Below are positions 29,875 through 41,460 of a DNA stretch of 64,000 nt, one piece after another. Made by a program: the position numbers and the translations under genes. Under the pieces are notes generated by a model, which had not been told where the DNA came from, did not search any database, and was given only the letters and a program-made list of their open reading frames with translations. The stretch comes from Volutella citrinella (lineage: Eukaryota; Ascomycota; Sordariomycetes; Hypocreales; Nectriaceae), in assembly GCA_034401135.1 (NCBI GenBank), contig JAWZSP010000009.1:1984001-2048000 (forward strand), read 5' to 3'. The number at the start of each line of letters is the position of its first letter. Positions within the stretch are counted from its first letter, which is position 1.

Positions 29875-32044
29875 GGCGAACAGCTGGCTGACGGGATGCC
29901 GCCGGTGACGATGGGATGCCGTAGATGACGTTTGGTGACAGCGGCGAAAGAATGCAAGGCTGTCGATGTGGAATGCAAACTGATTGATAGCCCAGCCCAA
30001 CCGATGACTAATGAGAACCTAACTTTGAGAGCCAGGCGCCACCACAGCGTCTTTAGCGCGTGTTGGGGGCTTGGGTCGTTGCGCGGGCTTGGGCTGAGAT
30101 GGAGGGGAGCAGCGCCAAAAAGGCCTAATTCACTTGCCATTGGATTGCTTGAGCGCAAAGACCGAGGCAAACAGACCGGCCCAAGGGTTGCAATCACGCC
30201 CGGCGCTTAGCCTAGCAGCGGGTATTTGCGTGGTTGTCGAGTTTGCTGGCAAGATAACAAGGAGAAACCCAACACTCGCTGCCGCGACCAGATCCTCATT
30301 TGGCCATGTGCGCGCGCTTTGTGCGTCCATCAGGCTGCCCCGCCTAGCTGGTTTGCCCGTCAGATTCGGCGCCCGCGGCTACCGAACCAATAGATGAGAG
30401 AGGGAAATGTGTCCTCAAAGCGCCTGGTTTGGATTCTTGTTCATTTTCGCTCTTGGCAGCTGTTGGTGGTGCACTCTTCATTTTTCGGACTACTCAGAGA
30501 CGTGGGGGTGCGTTCGTTTCCGCGACGGTCGCATACTTGCACCGAAGCATTGCGTTAGCAGTTGAAGTTATAAACACCCAGTCCAACATACCCTCTGCCA
30601 TCTTTGAGGCATAGAGCACCTACAATATACGGTCAATATCCTTCTCCCAATCTTGACATCTTGGACTGGGTCAATGATCAGCCGGTCCTTACCCTAAACC
30701 TTCAGGCACCGCGCGCCCAGCTACCTCCTGTCGCACCTAGGAGTGGCTCCGCCCGGAGATGGTTGGGAAGCATGTGGATAGAAACTAACTTAGATGACAC
30801 AGTGCAATGCAGATACATCGTACAAGGCCAAATCCAGCACCTACCATGTACTATGTAGTATCATCCATCAGGAACTGGCCAAGACTCAGTAACCCTTGCA
30901 CACCGACAGGGTTGAGTGAATAGTTCTTCCTAGTCTACGTATTACAACGCAACTACTTTCTGAAAACTGACATCGAGGGGAACCTCAAAAATCTACCCTC
31001 TGTTCCCGGCCACAGCATCTCCTAGTCCATTGCGTGCCGACGCCGCACCGTACCAGCACGGAGTTCCAGACTGAGTCCCATCCGTCACAAGCAACCCCGA
31101 TGGCGTTGTTGCAGACACTAGCTCAGTTCCGCGTCCCTCAGCCTGCCACCGCCAACGTTCCCCGTCCAACCACACCGGGCTGGCTGCCGCCGCCGTCGCT
31201 GGAATCCTGGGCCAATATGTGATACGGCATCATGGTGATCAATTATTGTGCCGGTGAGCCCCGACCCCAAGCACTGCCAAGGCTGCATCCCCTCCTCGCC
31301 CTCCTCAGCTAACATGCGCGGCCAAGACCATCCCGGTTCTGGAACTGCCTCGTTCCATCGGCCGCCCGATGAGGCCCCTGTCCCGCAACACCCACCGACC
31401 CGTCTGGACTATAAGGGGTCCCATTCACGACGCCACGCGGCTGCCTCCATCCAGGTTCAGCCCGCCCAAAACAGCTGTCGGCATCCCTGCTGCCCTACCA
31501 ATTGGGGCGACTGGTCGCTTCGGCCCGCTGCAACGGGGTCCCGTGCTGGCCAGTGTGTCGCGCAATGGTCTTCCCCGCACCTGCAGATGCCCAATATTTT
31601 GCAGCGCTAAGCCCTGGCTCCAGCCTTTCCATCGATAGTTGCGCCAGTGTCGTCGCCCAAAATGGGTTGACAGCCCTGGAGGGTGTTGCTCGCTAGCCTA
31701 TCCGGTGCGCCATGGCCCTAGGCGTGGGCTAGCCAGCCACGAGTGTCCATTGATTCTCAGCCTGCGACTAGCTGAGACATGCAGCGCGCGATCGCCGGTT
31801 CGTCCAGCTTCCAGCCATAAGGATGCATGGCTTCACCAATATTGAGGCCGGGCATGCGTAACCTCTGCGACGCGGAGTCAACGTAGACGGGACTACAAAC
31901 ATGTTTAGCTATAAAATCCTCACGCTTCTCCCGCACAGAGTCTGGTCCATCATCCTCAACATCTTCTCCTTCACTATTTCTACAAGTCTAGTTCCCAGCA
32001 AGCGTCCAATTTCTTCTACTTCTCCTCTTCCTTCTCCCACCAAA
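29875..32044. other. Long intergenic region, no gene recognised
   Basis: 2.2 kb between the divergent copper-fist and coiled-coil genes. All ORFs are short and compositionally non-coding. The last ~140 bp are pyrimidine-rich (ttctccttc, cttctacttctcctcttccttctcc), a probable leader of the next gene. Confidence 0.4.
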
Positions 32045-33837
32045 ATGTTTGTCTACAGCGGAAGACTCAACTGGCTCTCCTATGCCAAGGAGGAGACCTT
32101 CACCGTCATCTTCCCCAACGGACCCGTCCGTGCTGGCGACAGCGTCTTCCTCTTCTCCCAGTGGACCGAAGACTCCAAGAAGAACAAGAAGGCCAACTGG
32201 TTCAGCAACCTCGCTGTCCAGACCGTCAACAAGACCCCCGCTGGCGATGACACCTTCACCCTCAAGGGCTCTTGGTACTCGTTCGTCGTCACCACTGAGA
32301 AGGCCTACAGCAAGATCAACATCCTCATGTCCAACCCGAGCAAAGCGCAGTCCCAGATGGCACTGGATCGCATCTGGTTCTCCGAGGGCGAGCAGGCCAA
32401 CGGCACCACCCGCGTCTGGACCGGCAAGATGAACTGGCTCACCTTTGCCCAAGACGAGGCCGCCATCTTCATCATCCCCGACGGCTTCGGTGAGGGCAAG
32501 CCCGTCTTGTCCATGTGGCAGTGGTCCACGGACTCCTCCGGCAAGAAGAACTCGCCTTCTTTCCGCAGTGCCGTCCAGAAGATGGACGCCGGAGCCCCAC
32601 AGGGAACCGTCAAGTTCTCGTACCACTCGTACTACGACATCACCTGCACTTGGGACGAGAAGACGGAGAAGCTCTCTGTCCACATGAACGAGTCCGGAAA
32701 TGGCCGCGACATTGGAGAGATGACCCTCTCGGCTCTTGTTGATCGCCACAGCCAGTAAGTTGTCTCCAGCCAGATGAATGCAGCCATGGATGTACTGACG
32801 CATTGATAGTGACTTCAACCCCCCCGAGATCACCTCGGTCACCAAGGGACAGGTTGACCTCCGCCTTCCCCAGGCTCAGGCTACCCTGCCCCACATCTCG
32901 ACCCCCATGCCATTCCCTCGTGGACTGTTTGAGACATTGACGCACGCCGCCGCGTTTGTTGATCAGGCTGGCTACCTGGCCCAGTACGCTGAGAAGGTAT
33001 GCAAGACCCGGATCCTAATAATAGTGCATTGATGTTGACTTGAAACAGAAATTCCAGACGCTGGATGCCGATCTGCACGACAAGATCCACCAAATTGAGA
33101 ACCTCAAGGCTGAGAACGCTGCCCTGAAGGAGACCATCCGCGATCTCACTGCCCAGCTTGCCGTCGAGAAGGCCAAGGCTGCCGACCTCGCCAAGCGCCT
33201 GGCCGAGGCTGAAGCCGCCGGTGCCAAGAAGCAGGCCGAGCTTGAGCAGAAGATCAAGGACCTCGAGAAGGCTATCAAGGAGGACTTTATCAAGGACGAG
33301 GCTGCTCGCGAGCTCTTCGAGAAGGTCACCAAGGAGCTCGCCGAGGCCCGCGCCCTCATCGAGGACCTCCGCAAGCAGCTTCGAGATGCGCTCGCCAAGA
33401 TTGCCGCCCTCGAGGCCGAGCTGGCCGCCACCCGACAGAGCCTGGCGACCCTCCAGAAGGAGCACGCCGAGCTCGAGCAGATCAAAAAGGCTCTGGAGAT
33501 CCAGAACGAGAAGCTCCAGAAGGACGTCCTTAGGCTCACTGGGGAGAGGGATGACCTGCAGAGCAAGCTCTCGGGCGCCCAGAGGGAGATTGCCACCCTG
33601 CAAGCGCAGGTCAAGGAGCTCAAGAACGACAAGGCCAACTTGAACAAGCAGCGCGAGGCAGCAGAGGACGCAGCATTGGCCGCTGGCAAAGAGACGCTCA
33701 TCGCGCAGCAGGCCACCGCCGCGGCTGCCGAGTCGCTGAGGAAGAAGCAGAGGGAGTACAGTGCGCTGTACCAGCACAAGGATGATCTCGAGGAGCTGTT
33801 GACGCTTGCGGAGAAGCCCTTTACGCCTTTTGACTAG
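32045..33837 (+). CDS. Unassigned protein: duplicated N-terminal beta module plus long coiled coil
   Basis: Three exons: 32045-32754, 32810-32996 and 33049-33837; 561 residues. The frame is open 144 nt further upstream, but ATG 32045 has an excellent context (caccaaaATGT). Residues ~1-118 and ~124-232 are two copies of one module, recognisable by YSGRLNWLSYAKEETFTVIFP against WTGKMNWLTFAQDEAAIFIIP and by LFSQWTEDSKKNKK against SMWQWSTDSSGKKN. A ~75-residue linker follows. From ~300 to ~550 there is an almost unbroken heptad-rich, Lys/Glu/Ala/Leu helix (LEKAIKEDFIKDEAARELFEK, LEAELAATRQSLATLQKEH), a strong coiled coil. No signal peptide, no transmembrane segment. I do not recognise the family. 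A cytosolic, oligomeric binding or scaffold protein is the most that can be inferred. Codon use suggests high expression. Confidence 0.82.
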
Positions 33838-34551
33838 GTTGTTGCGAGTGGTGTCGTGGATACTTACTGATTGCGCGGGAATGATGATTTGGACCTTTAC
33901 TTCATGGAGGCGCTTACAAGGACTGGAATTTTGATGCGAGGGTTAGTTTAAAGCGAGCCAGCTATTGGTCTCTCATTAGGCTTGAACAGCCATTCAATCA
34001 CAAAACATGTCAATCTAGTGAATTCATTTCGACAAGCGGTGCATGACAAGGGCCGTTGCAGCCAGTCACCCAGGCGAATATTGATCGCTCGTGTTCACGC
34101 AGTGGGGGAGGCACAAGCGAAAAAGCATGATGACAACAGCCTTCACCAGCGAAACTAGTGTTGACCTGGCGGCAGTAATTTGCATGCTGCGTGGCTTGCC
34201 ATCAGAATGAAGTCTAGCCATCGGTCAAGGAGTAACTCCAGCACATGCAGACCTGCGCCTGAAGTACCTGGTTTGTTCAACTGAGTTAGACCGACTCATA
34301 TAGCCGAATCAGATATTAAGCTTAGCTCCTTCGGTTCGGGCCCGACACAGAAATTCCAGGGGTCTGGCGGGTGGCCCAATCATTTCGCGTCTCGGTCACA
34401 CAGCGGTGGTGGGACCACCTGAGGGTGATGACGACGCACTCTCCAACGGGGCTAGTCTACGGGGTGAATTCTCGTATTTATGGTCAATGGTCCCATACAA
34501 ATTCGTGGAGTCGCCATTTTTTCTTGTCGAGGCGGACGACCAGCATCAATC
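33838..34551. other. Intergenic region, nothing recognised
   Basis: Holds the 3' flank of the coiled-coil gene and the promoter of the glycosyltransferase. No gene or repeat recognised. Confidence 0.4.
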
Positions 34552-35832
34552 ATGCCGCTCCCTACGTGGCTTCCGACACGGCTTCCCACGCGACTGTCGG
34601 CATGGCTCCCTAACCGCGCCCCTACCCGGCGCAGCATTGTCGCAATCGGACTGACTGTGCTGCTCCTCGTGGGGCTTGTAACTTACGAGTCCATCAGCCA
34701 TCGCGGCCCGCCCAACTTCAAGCCCCCCAACGTCCATCAACCACTGAACCCCGGCTTCAATGCTAGTGACGAGAACGAGCCCAGCGGGGTGACTGAGGAG
34801 TGGCAAAAGTACTACCAGCCGCCCAAGTACGCCTATGTGCAATATGCGACGGACAAGGACTATCTTTGCAACTCGGTAAGTCAGGTGGCAGAGGATGGGC
34901 CAGATGGGCTTGCTGTGGATCGGTCAAGCTAATGCGCTTCCCATGTCTAGGTCATCAATCTCAACCTGCTCAAGAGGTATGGTGCGAAGCATGATAAGAT
35001 CATCATCATTCCTAAACGGTGGGCCGATGAGGTACGTGACGATATGCGATTTGACTTGTGAAACACGGCTGATAAATGACCCCAGGCAACCGTCACTGAA
35101 GAGGTCAAGATGATCCAGAGGCTGCGTGAAGCCAATCCGGATATTATCCTCAAGCCCATGGATGTCATTTCTACGCAAAAGGGTGACGCGACTTGGCGCG
35201 ACAGCCTCACAAAATTCCATGCCTTCTCCCTCACTGAATACGCACGAGTCATGGCTTTCGACTCTGACACGCTGGTTCTCAACACGATGGACGAGTACTT
35301 TCATGCGCCGCGGTCCGCCATCGCCGTCCCAAGAGCGTATTGGCTTACCAAGAACGAGGCACGGGACGTCGCCAGAGTCATCCTCGGCTCCCACGTCATG
35401 CTGCTCGAGCCCGGCGAGCGTCTGTACAAGATGATCATGGACGAAGCACTGAGATCGGGACAGTTCGACATGGAGGTTGTCAACAATCTGTTTCGGGACA
35501 CGGCCATGATTCTGCCGCACCGGAGACTGGCGCTCCTAACGGGCGAGTTCCGGTCCAAGGACCACTCCAAGTACCTTGCGCCGGACGTCGACACCGAGTG
35601 GAACGCCATGGGCGAAGTGAGCAACGCGTACCTGGTGCATTTTAGCGACTGGCCGCTGCCGAAGCCGTGGAAGCATCGGACAAAGCAGCAGTTTGAGAAA
35701 GCGATGCCGGATTGTCCAGATGACGATGTTGCGACGGAAGATAAGCCTCGGTGCGCTGAGCGAATGATGTGGACTGGGTTTTATACGGAATATGATATGA
35801 ACCGGAAGAAGTATTGTGGGTTCCTTGAATGA
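34552..35832 (+). CDS. Golgi type II glycosyltransferase, GT8/GNT1-like
   Basis: Three exons: 34552-34875, 34951-35031 and 35086-35832; 383 residues. A short basic tail is followed by one membrane helix (SIVAIGLTVLLLVGLVTY, ~residues 27-44), the type II topology of Golgi enzymes. The catalytic part starts KYAYVQYATDKDYLCNSVINLNLLKR, the nucleotide-sugar fold of GT8/GNT1-like enzymes. It holds the metal-binding DxD in MAFDSDTLVL, and closes with VHFSDWPLPKPW. Members add GlcNAc or glucose to glycans; the acceptor is not known. An in-frame ATG at 34480 would add 24 residues; the later start is preferred because the basic tail then directly precedes the anchor. Confidence 0.85.
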
Positions 35833-36261
35833 GGCGAGGACCTGGAAGGACAAGACCTGGGAGAGCTTCTAGGATGCATGGGTGTGCCATTTTTTTTTTA
35901 AAAAAAAAAGCAGATTCACAATACGCTACTTTTACAGTCGAGGCCAGTTGCAAGTCCTCTTCCTGAGCCAGACTCAATCTTCCGGACAGCTTAGAGTGCA
36001 AAAGGCGATGCGATCTCTGAAAGCTCAATATTCGTAACAAAAGATTACATGGGGTTAGGAGGGAGCAATTCGCGGCTTGAGGGGTAATCGTTGTGATGGA
36101 CTAAAATCTGACAAGACGGCACGTCACCGTCAAACACTCCGGGAGTGATATCCGCGTTACGTCAGCTGACGGAATGAAACCTACGATAAACCAACAGCTC
36201 AAACACGTCACTTCGCTCAAGCATCATCCAGACTTCGCTTCCTGATTCAAAACAGAACACT
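35833..36261. promoter_or_regulatory. Intergenic region with T10A10 tract and a palindromic element
   Basis: Downstream of the glycosyltransferase is a T10A10 inverted run (about 35890-35909), possibly a 3'-end signal. About 90 bp before the hydrolase gene lies a perfect 12-bp palindrome, cgtcagctgacg (36160-36171), like two inverted bZIP half sites. Confidence 0.45.
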
Positions 36262-37218
36262 ATGGCCGAGTTCGACTTTATTCGCCTTGACACTAAGCCA
36301 TCGGCGCAGCTATGCTACCGCTTCATCCCCTCTCGTCATTCCGAGTCACCCGCTCTTGTCGTCTTTGTCAATGGCCTCGGCCTGCCCCAAGCTAGCTGGA
36401 CTGAAACGATTACCGAGCTTGAGGAACTACGTCAAGGCAAGCCTATGCCGAATATCTTGACGTACGACCGCTTCGGCCAGGGTCAGACGACCGACCGCGA
36501 CCCAAACGACGAGGGAGCAGCAGATCCGTCCCATGGCCATGACTGCATGGCTTCCGTCGAGGACCTGCACCAGCTTCTTGTGCAGATTTCTAGCGAAAAG
36601 CTTGGAATCAAGGACTTGGCTAGCGTGACGCTCATCATGGTTTCCAACTCCATCGGCGCAGCCCTCACGCGCTTATATGCCCAAACACACCCCCGCACGG
36701 TGGCGGGCATCCTGATTCTGGACAGTGTCCTTGCCAACTCTGATTTCGTGTCCATCTTTCCGGACCCCGATGCTCCCGGATTTGACGCGAGCTCGTTGCC
36801 CGAGGGAGTCACGCCGGACAACCTGCGTGGTGCACGGGACATGATTGGAAAGATATTCCACCCACGAAACGGCAGCAAGGAGGGCCTCAGCAGGAAGAAC
36901 CTGGCATCCCTGCTGCCGGACAGCGACGGTCCGATTCTCGAGGCTCCCGGGGGTGGGGGGCCATTTGTCACTGTGGTAGGCCACGACTTCGAGACGTTTG
37001 CGGAGGAATGGTCCAAGGGGGGTATGCCAAAGGCGTTGGTGGATGAGTATGTGAACCCATATTGGCACAAATACAACCAAGGGCTTGTCAAGATTACGGA
37101 GAAGAGTAGGGCGAAGGGACCGCTTCAGGCTCCTCATACCGATCACTTCATTCAGAGGGACAATCCGCAGTTTGTAGCTGCCGAGCTGGACGAGCTGCTC
37201 ACAAAGTTGTCCATATAG
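36262..37218 (+). CDS. Alpha/beta hydrolase
   Basis: Intronless, 318 residues. Fold signatures are VVFVNGLGLPQASW (oxyanion region), YDRFGQGQT after strand 4, the nucleophile elbow VSNSIGAAL with Ser between Asn and Ile (the first glycine of G-x-S-x-G is replaced by Ser), and the C-terminal His candidate PHTDHFIQ. No signal peptide, so it is probably cytosolic. The GxxS-type replacement is tolerated in several hydrolase subfamilies. Substrate unknown. Confidence 0.8.
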   Translation: MAEFDFIRLDTKPSAQLCYRFIPSRHSESPALVVFVNGLGLPQASWTETITELEELRQGKPMPNILTYDRFGQGQTTDRDPNDEGAADPSHGHDCMASVEDLHQLLVQISSEKLGIKDLASVTLIMVSNSIGAALTRLYAQTHPRTVAGILILDSVLANSDFVSIFPDPDAPGFDASSLPEGVTPDNLRGARDMIGKIFHPRNGSKEGLSRKNLASLLPDSDGPILEAPGGGGPFVTVVGHDFETFAEEWSKGGMPKALVDEYVNPYWHKYNQGLVKITEKSRAKGPLQAPHTDHFIQRDNPQFVAAELDELLTKLSI

Positions 37219-37600
37219 AGATCGGGGATAGGGTGCCAGATGGAAGAGCAGTGTCTTCTCTAGAGTCCAAATAGTTGAAGGTTTACTTCATTCCCAGTCA
37301 ATCTCGCTCAAAAAGACACATGATTCTAAGAATGAGAATTAAAAGTATGCACGCTTGGTACCATATAAGAGTGTACAAACTTGTACTACGGGAATGTGCA
37401 ACTGCCCTACAACAATGAAAAAATATCCCATAAAATATCGCTGCAAACGACGAGCTTGTGTTACGCCCTAGACTGCCTTCGCTTTCCGGCCGATGCTATT
37501 TTACGATGTTCTACTGTCCCCCAAGATGCAGTGAACTAATCATTTCTCTCAACAATCTGCTCAGTATGCGGACGTGCAATGCTGCAGTCATAACACCGAC
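37219..37600. other. Intergenic region, nothing recognised
   Basis: AT-richer spacer between convergent genes (hydrolase plus strand, peptidase minus strand). Probably the two 3' UTRs. Confidence 0.4.
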
Positions 37601-39649
37601 TTAGTACCACGTAGTCTGTGATCCTTTGGGCCGCAGACCAAATGGATCAGCTAACTCAACCATTGTCTCCCAAAGCCTCGCATCGTCATGGCTCGTAAAC
37701 TTGCACTCTCCACTCTCCCCGTCGTTTCCCGCAGTACAGCCCAGAAATGGCCTGATGGCCGGCTCGCAAATGCTTCCCTTGGCCGGAAGCTCGCCCGTTT
37801 GGAAGTAGGCGCGGATAGTCTTGGCCGTGCACAGCGATGGGTTCGAGTGGGAGCAGTGCCCCTGCGAGTCCTGCTGCAAAACAACGCTTCCCGGGAACAA
37901 TGTCGAGACGCGGCGGGCGTTGCGCAGTGGCGTCACGGTATCGTGGGTGTTGCTGACGATGAGGAGTGGGTGGGATGTATTCGCCCATTCCTGCTCCTGA
38001 AATGTCAAGTCACCGATCCAGGCGGGCTGGACCGTGTATCCCAAGCAGGAGAGCTTGTTTCTCGCCCAGCTCGGACTGATCCACTTTCCTTGCGCCTTCA
38101 GTATGGCCAGGTAATCGTTGAAGCCCTGGCGAGTCAAATTCGCAACGCCTCCACTATCCATACACGAAATGGCCTGGAAGGATCCAAATGCCGAGACATA
38201 GGGAGGCCTGTCATCGGAGCTCGACACTTGCATTTCACACCCTGCTTTGTTGAGCGTCCCTTTCTTGGTTGTGATGACCCTCTCCAGGACTGGTGACGAC
38301 GTGTTTCTGCCCTCGATGGCGACGAGGAGGTTGAAGAAGTCTTCTGCTACTGCAAAGGGGAAGTACATTGCAGACAGTAGCCGAAGATGTGCGTCTCCGT
38401 ACGTGATAAAGGCCGGCCCATCCTTGGGGTGGGTGGGAGGCATGGCGATGGGGCTGACCTTGAGATCCATCAGGATAGACGTCAGTCGGGCCTCGACGTC
38501 GGCACCTGAAGAGCCGGTATAGAGAGCGCACTTTTCGGGGCCGGACCGGAAGCAGTACTCGCAAAACTTGGTGATGATCATGTCCGAGTCTTGAAGCTGC
38601 GTGAGCCAGTTGCCTGCGTAGTGATCGGCTGGGTCGACGACGCCGTCAATGACCATTCGATGGATCCGACCAGGGTGCATGGCAGCAAAGGTCGAGCCAA
38701 TGATGGTTCCATAGCTCATTCCCCAATACTGGATCGTTTCTTGGCCGGGCTCATATGCCGTCCGCTCTACAATCTCGGCCCTGCGTCCCGGGCACATGCT
38801 GCCCGCTGAAAGTAGACGGTTGGCCTCCTCTTGGCGCCACTCGCCATGCTTCTCGACTATCTGGAGCATGTCTTGGACGTTTTGGACCGTGTTTAGGTGA
38901 CGGAGCATGCCCGACTCATCCTCGCCGTACGAGCAGCTGGCCCCCATGGCTTCGGCTCTAGCCCACTCCATGCCGGTAATCCTCTCGCTGTGCCACAGAA
39001 GTCCATAGTCTGGCAGGCTCAGAAGCCAGGCTTGTTGGTCAAAGGCATCCGAGAAGCATCGTAGCGAAGGCGTGGTATTATTTACGCCGCGCGGGTCGAA
39101 CGAAATGATGTCGAAATACTTCCCTCCGACATCGCTCGGTTCCCCAGCCCCTGGCAACACGGGGTCATCCAGAATAGCTTGAAGACTCTGGCCATCGGTG
39201 AGGACCTGGTAGACGCCCGACTCGCCTGGGCCGCCGGGGTTCACCAAGACGGGCCCGCCATATCTTGGATCGGTGACGGGAACTTTTGCCGGCAGCTTGA
39301 TGATGGCAATCGCGGCACGAGGGCCCGTTTCCTGCTCGGCTGCCGAGAGGTTCCAGTTCAGTGGCACGGAGAGACGCGCGCATTCAAAGTGGGCGTAGCA
39401 GGGCACATAGCGGAGGGACGTATGTGGTGTGACGTCCTCCCATTGGAATGTGTGGGCGGGTTGCGGACGTATCCCGTGTGACGGCCCGTCAATACTGTGG
39501 TGATGGGAAAATGAGGCAATTAACCAGAGTGGAATGCAAATAAGCGAGACAATGATCAGAACGCGGGTCTGGATCTTGCTCCAGAAGGGCTTTGACGAAG
39601 ACTCCAGAGGCGAAACCCTCGTGGGAAGCGGAGGTTGCGACTTGCCCAT
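37601..39649 (-). CDS. Membrane-anchored S33 (tripeptidyl-aminopeptidase-like) alpha/beta hydrolase
   Basis: Intronless, 682 residues from the ATG at 39649, which has the strong context ccaccATGG. A short cytosolic tail precedes one hydrophobic segment (VLIIVSLICIPLWLIASF, ~residues 30-47), which could be a signal anchor. The catalytic region has VNPGGPGESG (oxyanion), IISFDPRGV, and the nucleophile elbow YWGMSYGTIIG. The C-terminal TAP-like domain carries the aspartate in VSNTHDTVTP and the histidine in QGHCSHSN. This matches the S33 family that removes peptides or cleaves esters and often works outside the cell or in the secretory pathway. A GATA-type ATCTGATAA lies 80 bp upstream. Confidence 0.85.
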   Translation of the reverse strand: MGKSQPPLPTRVSPLESSSKPFWSKIQTRVLIIVSLICIPLWLIASFSHHHSIDGPSHGIRPQPAHTFQWEDVTPHTSLRYVPCYAHFECARLSVPLNWNLSAAEQETGPRAAIAIIKLPAKVPVTDPRYGGPVLVNPGGPGESGVYQVLTDGQSLQAILDDPVLPGAGEPSDVGGKYFDIISFDPRGVNNTTPSLRCFSDAFDQQAWLLSLPDYGLLWHSERITGMEWARAEAMGASCSYGEDESGMLRHLNTVQNVQDMLQIVEKHGEWRQEEANRLLSAGSMCPGRRAEIVERTAYEPGQETIQYWGMSYGTIIGSTFAAMHPGRIHRMVIDGVVDPADHYAGNWLTQLQDSDMIITKFCEYCFRSGPEKCALYTGSSGADVEARLTSILMDLKVSPIAMPPTHPKDGPAFITYGDAHLRLLSAMYFPFAVAEDFFNLLVAIEGRNTSSPVLERVITTKKGTLNKAGCEMQVSSSDDRPPYVSAFGSFQAISCMDSGGVANLTRQGFNDYLAILKAQGKWISPSWARNKLSCLGYTVQPAWIGDLTFQEQEWANTSHPLLIVSNTHDTVTPLRNARRVSTLFPGSVVLQQDSQGHCSHSNPSLCTAKTIRAYFQTGELPAKGSICEPAIRPFLGCTAGNDGESGECKFTSHDDARLWETMVELADPFGLRPKGSQTTWY

Positions 39650-41460
39650 GGTGGACTTCAACCCAGTCTCTTAACAGATAGTGTCAAAATTGGGTTGAGC
39701 CTCTCAAAACCCGCCGGGCTGGCTTTGCATCTGATAAGAGTCTGTCTCTCCTTTGTCCTAACTAGAAAGTGGCTGGTGGGCAGGGGCCTGGGTCAGCTGC
39801 AATCCTTAGTAAGCCAGAGCCAGCCACTCTGGCCTCATGATCGTCCAAGGAGCACACGTGACAACAAACATGGAGGCTTGAGCGGTTCAGAGGTGGGAAT
39901 GAAAAAGGATTGTGGTCGAATCTGGATGAAGAAGCCTTGGGAGAAGTATTCGCAAATTATCGGGGCTGAATATGGACAGCATGTCTTGTGTGCTGCTGTG
40001 GGCCTCCAATTAGGCCGAAACGGGGTGGCGCTCTTGGGCGTTAGGTATGTCTAGGGTAACTGAGAACAAAGATTGGAAGGAGCTGATCTGCTCTGATCTG
40101 GAATCTGAAATCTGGAATCTGACTACTCAGACACGTCAGCAGTGAATTGAGCTCGTCTAGCCGCTCAGGTCTTGCACCAGCGGTCCAACCGCTTTGCCGC
40201 TATAGAGTGTTAGGGAACGAGGTCCAAGGGCGAGATGTCAACTTGGACACCCAAAGTAACTGAACTGTCTGCGATGACGGTTGAGGTTACTCTTTCAAGG
40301 GTGTCACGAGGTGAAGTTCATATCGCTGGTACCACTGGGGGATAGAAGTATGAATCATATGTCACATTAGAGCCGGAACAATTGTCAAATGCAAGTCATA
40401 TTGATTAGAGCCTGGTTTTAAGCTTGAGGGAACCCTTGGAAGGAATCATGTTGGCTATTAATATTGCATGTCTAGTTTACCTGAAGAGGGCCACGATCCC
40501 CCATCGAAGCACGACATCGGCCCTTGCAGACAAAATAAGGAACCCGTAACACGTGGGCCAGGTGCGGGGCGATGCTTCGAGATAATTAGGGGTTTACGGG
40601 TGCTCTAATCTGGGGCACAGGCCTTGCCCCATCGGTTTCGTAGATGTGCCTCGCGAGTCAGGCTGACCCATGTAGTGTAAGCGGGCCGAAAATGTACATT
40701 GAGCCGCATTTATCCCCGGCTGTGGCAACCAAAGGCCGTTGCGATTCGTTCTCCAGCTGTCAGCGACCCATTTGGCTGCCTTTCAGCTCGTCCGTGCCCA
40801 CATTGTCTCCAATAACATTGGCGGTAGTCACACAAGATCTAGAGCGCCACGTCTGTCGAGGCTGCCTTCTCCCCCGCGTCACTCTTGCCGCCACAGCGCA
40901 ATTGAAAGCCGGGCTGAGGCCGATCACACGTCTCTGCAACTCTTCGGTCTCTTGGTGGCGCTCGTCAGAAGTCGCGGGCCGCACACCGTTGTGGAGTACC
41001 ACTTGCGCCTCGAGCCATCTGCCGCTAGGGACCGGACCGCGGACCACTAGCTTGTCACGTTTTTATCCTCGCTCAGTGATTAGGGCCGTTTTGATGGCTG
41101 GACTAGACTCAACCTAAGCCAGCCTTGGAAATTCGTGTCTCCGTGCTGGTGATTATGGAGAGAAAAAAGGCGAGCTGGCCGCGAATTCCTGAAAGCAATT
41201 AGCGGTTCAGTTTTTCAAGGCGCCCCGAAGAGCGTTCGACATCCAGTCCATATATCCGGCCCGCTCACTAATAATGGAGGATGGATGGCTTATGTCGAGC
41301 AAAAACGGGCTAGTCGCTATAAGATGTCAGGCACACGCAACTCAGCCGTAGCCGACGCGCGCTCTGTCCTTCCACCGATCCGCAGGTTCGCCTGCTAGCC
41401 CATCCAGATTGACACATCGCCAGGCTTCGCCCAAACGATTCGGTCTGCCCCTAGCCCGAC
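39650..41460. other. Long intergenic region, no gene recognised
   Basis: 1.8 kb between divergent genes. The ORFs at 39635-40054 and 40644-41117 look non-coding by composition and lack plausible starts or introns. A short tandem duplication (tctggaatctgaaatctggaatctga) is visible at about 40097-40122. No RNA gene found. Confidence 0.4.

Noticed and set aside
31988..32845. 285-codon minus-strand ORF opposite the coiled-coil protein
   Set aside because: Antisense shadow of a GC-biased, well-supported coding sequence; no homology or signals.
32881..33779. Two long minus-strand ORFs (leucine- or serine-rich)
   Set aside because: They result from the repetitive Glu/Lys/Ala codons of the coiled coil read in reverse.
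35885..35912. T10A10 tract as a possible Pol III terminator or transposon tail
   Set aside because: No RNA gene or target-site duplication next to it; more likely an AT tract near a 3' end.
39729..39737. Third ATCWGATAA match as proof of an iron regulon
   Set aside because: Roughly one such 9-mer is expected by chance in 64 kb, and the adjacent gene type has no known iron link.
39635..40054. 139-codon plus-strand ORF upstream of the S33 peptidase-like gene
   Set aside because: Starts inside the peptidase gene and lacks coding character.
40644..41117. 157-codon ORF in the long intergenic region
   Set aside because: Serine/leucine/arginine-rich composition, no domain or conserved start context.
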